Source: an uncultured Spirochaetaceae bacterium
Lineage (GTDB): Bacteria > Spirochaetota > Spirochaetia > Treponematales > Treponemataceae
Assembly: GCA_902796985.1 (NCBI GenBank)
Contig: CADBRC010000191.1
Span: 1-7,582, forward strand
DNA: 7,582 nucleotides
Direction of reading: 5' to 3'
Shown in pieces: positions 6,248 through 7,582 of the stretch (position 1 is its first letter; each line of letters begins with the position of its first letter). A program made the position numbers and the translations under genes. Under the pieces are notes generated by a model. It saw nothing but the letters and a program-made list of their open reading frames with translations. It did no database searches and was not told the DNA's origin.

Positions 6248-7420
6248 CAGGGTAGACGGGTTGACCAGCTTGCCGTTCTTATAGACGGTGAAGTGCAGGT
6301 GGGGGCCGGTAGAATAGCCGGTGCTGCCGACCAGGCCGATAAGCTCGCCCTGGCTGACAAAAGCTCCCTTCTTGGTCTTTATCTTGCTCAGATGTCCGTA
6401 GAGGGTCTGATAGCCGTCTATATGCTTGATGATGACGTAGTTACCGAAAACGTTGGACCAACCAGCCTTCGCGACGGTTCCGCTCATCGCAGCCTTAACC
6501 GCCGTTCCGGTCGGGCATGCCAGGTCTATTCCCGTATGGTATGAGTCCGCCCCGGTAATCGGGTCCTTCCTCGCACCGAAGCGCGACGATATCCTGTAGT
6601 CGGCAGTAATCGGCCAGGCAAAAAGCTCGCCCATTGCCCGCTGGAGAGAAGTGCTGTCCATTTTGGCACCGGGGATGAACAGTTCCTGCCCGACGGTCAG
6701 CGCGTAGCTGTCCAAGTCATTCACATCCAGTATGTCCTCGACGGGGGTGCGGTACTTGACGCTCAGACCCTCAACCGTTTCACCGGCGGCGACAGTGTGG
6801 ATAAGCCCGTCCATGGACGGAACTTTGAGCTTCTGCCCCTCGCGGAGATAGCGGACGTTGGAAATGCCGTTGACGGCTATGAGCGTGGAAATGTTGGAAA
6901 GCCCCGCATCGCGGCTGATGACGCTGATGCTGTCCCCGGCCTTGACGGTGTACTCGCTGTATGTAACCGGCTCCTTATAGGCATAATCGGAGAAGAGTCC
7001 GCTTGTCTCGCCCGCCTCCCCCATCGAGGAGACGATGTTGCCCTCACTGTCGTAGAAGGCCTCATCAGAGAGGGCGACGTCGAACATCGCCTTGTCCAGA
7101 CTGTTGACCTCCTCCATCTGGACGGTGCCAAAGTCAACCTTCCTGACCCTGCCGTCGTAGGAGGCGGCTATGCGGGCAAAGAGGATGGAGAAGGCAATGG
7201 CCAGAACGGCGAGGGCAGAAAGCGGAACGACCAGCCTGACAAGCTTCTTCTTGCCCGCGGCCTGCCCCTCTGCCCTTCCCCGCCCTGAATGTGCGGCAGA
7301 CCTGCCGAAGTCATAAGCCGGATTCCGCACGTGGGGTCTTCTGAGGAAAAATGGTCTTTTTGCGCCGGAAACCCTTGCTGGCTGTCCGTAACTTTTTATT
7401 GAATAGCTTATGACTTCCAT
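6239..7420 (-). CDS. Membrane-anchored LysM-LysM-M23 peptidoglycan endopeptidase
   Basis: This is a zinc metallopeptidase of family M23 (LytM type) that would cleave peptide cross-links in peptidoglycan on the outer face of the inner membrane. Numbered from the ATG at 7420 (393 residues), a basic cytoplasmic stretch of about 60 residues precedes one membrane helix at about 61-83. A linker follows, then LysM 1 (157-201, YTVKAGDSISVISRDAGLS) and LysM 2 (207-251, IHTVAAGETVEGLSVKYRTP). The M23 domain runs from about 275 to 390. All zinc and catalytic residues are present: H295 and D299 in HTGID, H343 in YGHLS, and H374 and H376 in GPHLHF. An active enzyme is therefore expected, unlike the degenerate activators EnvC and NlpD. 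A GTG at 7429 would add three residues; neither start has a clear ribosome binding site. The gene converges with mutS2 and diverges from the signal peptidase gene 49 bp away. Confidence 0.93.
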   Translation of the reverse strand: MEVISYSIKSYGQPARVSGAKRPFFLRRPHVRNPAYDFGRSAAHSGRGRAEGQAAGKKKLVRLVVPLSALAVLAIAFSILFARIAASYDGRVRKVDFGTVQMEEVNSLDKAMFDVALSDEAFYDSEGNIVSSMGEAGETSGLFSDYAYKEPVTYSEYTVKAGDSISVISRDAGLSNISTLIAVNGISNVRYLREGQKLKVPSMDGLIHTVAAGETVEGLSVKYRTPVEDILDVNDLDSYALTVGQELFIPGAKMDSTSLQRAMGELFAWPITADYRISSRFGARKDPITGADSYHTGIDLACPTGTAVKAAMSGTVAKAGWSNVFGNYVIIKHIDGYQTLYGHLSKIKTKKGAFVSQGELIGLVGSTGYSTGPHLHFTVYKNGKLVNPSTLLK

Positions 7421-7431
7421 ATACTTCACTA

Positions 7432-7460
7432 TCGACAGAATCGGATGCCGATATTAGAAT
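7432..7460 (+). promoter_or_regulatory. Sigma-70-type promoter for the signal peptidase gene
   Basis: TCGACA (7432-7437), a 17-base spacer and TAGAAT (7455-7460) each match five of six consensus positions. The predicted start, near 7467, is only about three bases before the GTG at 7470, so the mRNA would be almost leaderless. If that is right, the GGGGGA at 7461-7466 would lie largely outside the transcript and could not serve as a ribosome binding site. Confidence 0.5.
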
Positions 7461-7469
7461 GGGGGAACA

Positions 7470-7582
7470 GTGAAACGCGAAATAAAGTCCGCCCTCCTGA
7501 GCATCGCCGTCGGGATGCTCATCGGAGCCGTGCTGAAATTCTTCATCCTCGACATCGTGCACGTGAGTGGAAGCTCCATGGA
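7470..7582 (+). CDS. lepB: Type I signal peptidase (3' partial)
   Basis: Type I signal peptidases are membrane-anchored serine/lysine proteases that remove signal peptides from exported proteins. The 37 visible residues begin with a short basic stretch (KREIK), followed by one hydrophobic helix (about 8-30), and end in HVSGSSM, the family's conserved box B in which the serine before the methionine (Ser36) is the nucleophile. The lysine partner lies past the window edge. The start is GTG at 7470; an ATG at 7459 reads only four codons before a stop. GGGGGA lies just upstream but unusually close (three bases). The gene diverges from the peptidase gene. The family call rests on a short but characteristic stretch. 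Confidence 0.8.
   Translation, partial: MKREIKSALLSIAVGMLIGAVLKFFILDIVHVSGSSM

Noticed and set aside
6797..7288. Plus-strand frame of 163 codons
   Set aside because: It is antisense to the LysM and membrane-anchor part of the peptidase gene, which is clearly coding.

Overview
The window looks like ordinary bacterial chromosome, moderately GC-rich, with a conserved housekeeping part on the right (about 3500 to the end) and a more accessory, partly decayed part on the left (1 to about 3500). The MutS2, LysM/M23 peptidase and signal peptidase I neighbourhood, and the style of the M23 protein's N-terminus, suggest a host-associated spirochaete such as a higher-GC Treponema. That assignment is a guess from protein style; no rRNA or other marker is present to confirm it.

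Left part. Positions 1-1390 (+) hold the end of a gene that starts before the window. It encodes a multi-pass membrane protein with a long cytoplasmic tail ending in a helix-turn-helix-like segment. Tail to tail with it is an Abi_2-family (abortive infection) gene (1371-1970, -). It begins normally but loses recognisable homology about three quarters through the domain, so it looks truncated. About 450 bases follow without a convincing gene (2006-2456), holding short broken reading frames, a 33-base hairpin and scattered short repeats.

Middle. On the minus strand at 2457-3387 is a two-gene operon like Bacillus subtilis sdpRI: an ArsR-type repressor (SdpR-like) followed four bases later by a six-helix SdpI/DUF1648 membrane protein. 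Its promoter is nearly consensus. A 30-bp perfect palindrome overlaps the -10 and start region, and a second, degenerate copy lies just upstream of the -35. This strongly suggests autorepression. No SdpABC-type toxin genes are visible.

Right part. mutS2 (3644-6247, +) encodes an 867-residue MutS2 with an intact ATPase, a long coiled coil and a C-terminal Smr domain whose usual LDLR motif is altered. It converges on, and overlaps by 9 bp, a membrane-anchored LysM-LysM-M23 peptidoglycan endopeptidase gene (6239-7420, -). Divergent from the peptidase gene is the start of a type I signal peptidase gene (from 7470, +), which runs off the window at its catalytic serine. Candidate promoters for the Abi gene and the signal peptidase gene place transcription starts at or within a few bases of the start codon, suggesting leaderless mRNAs.
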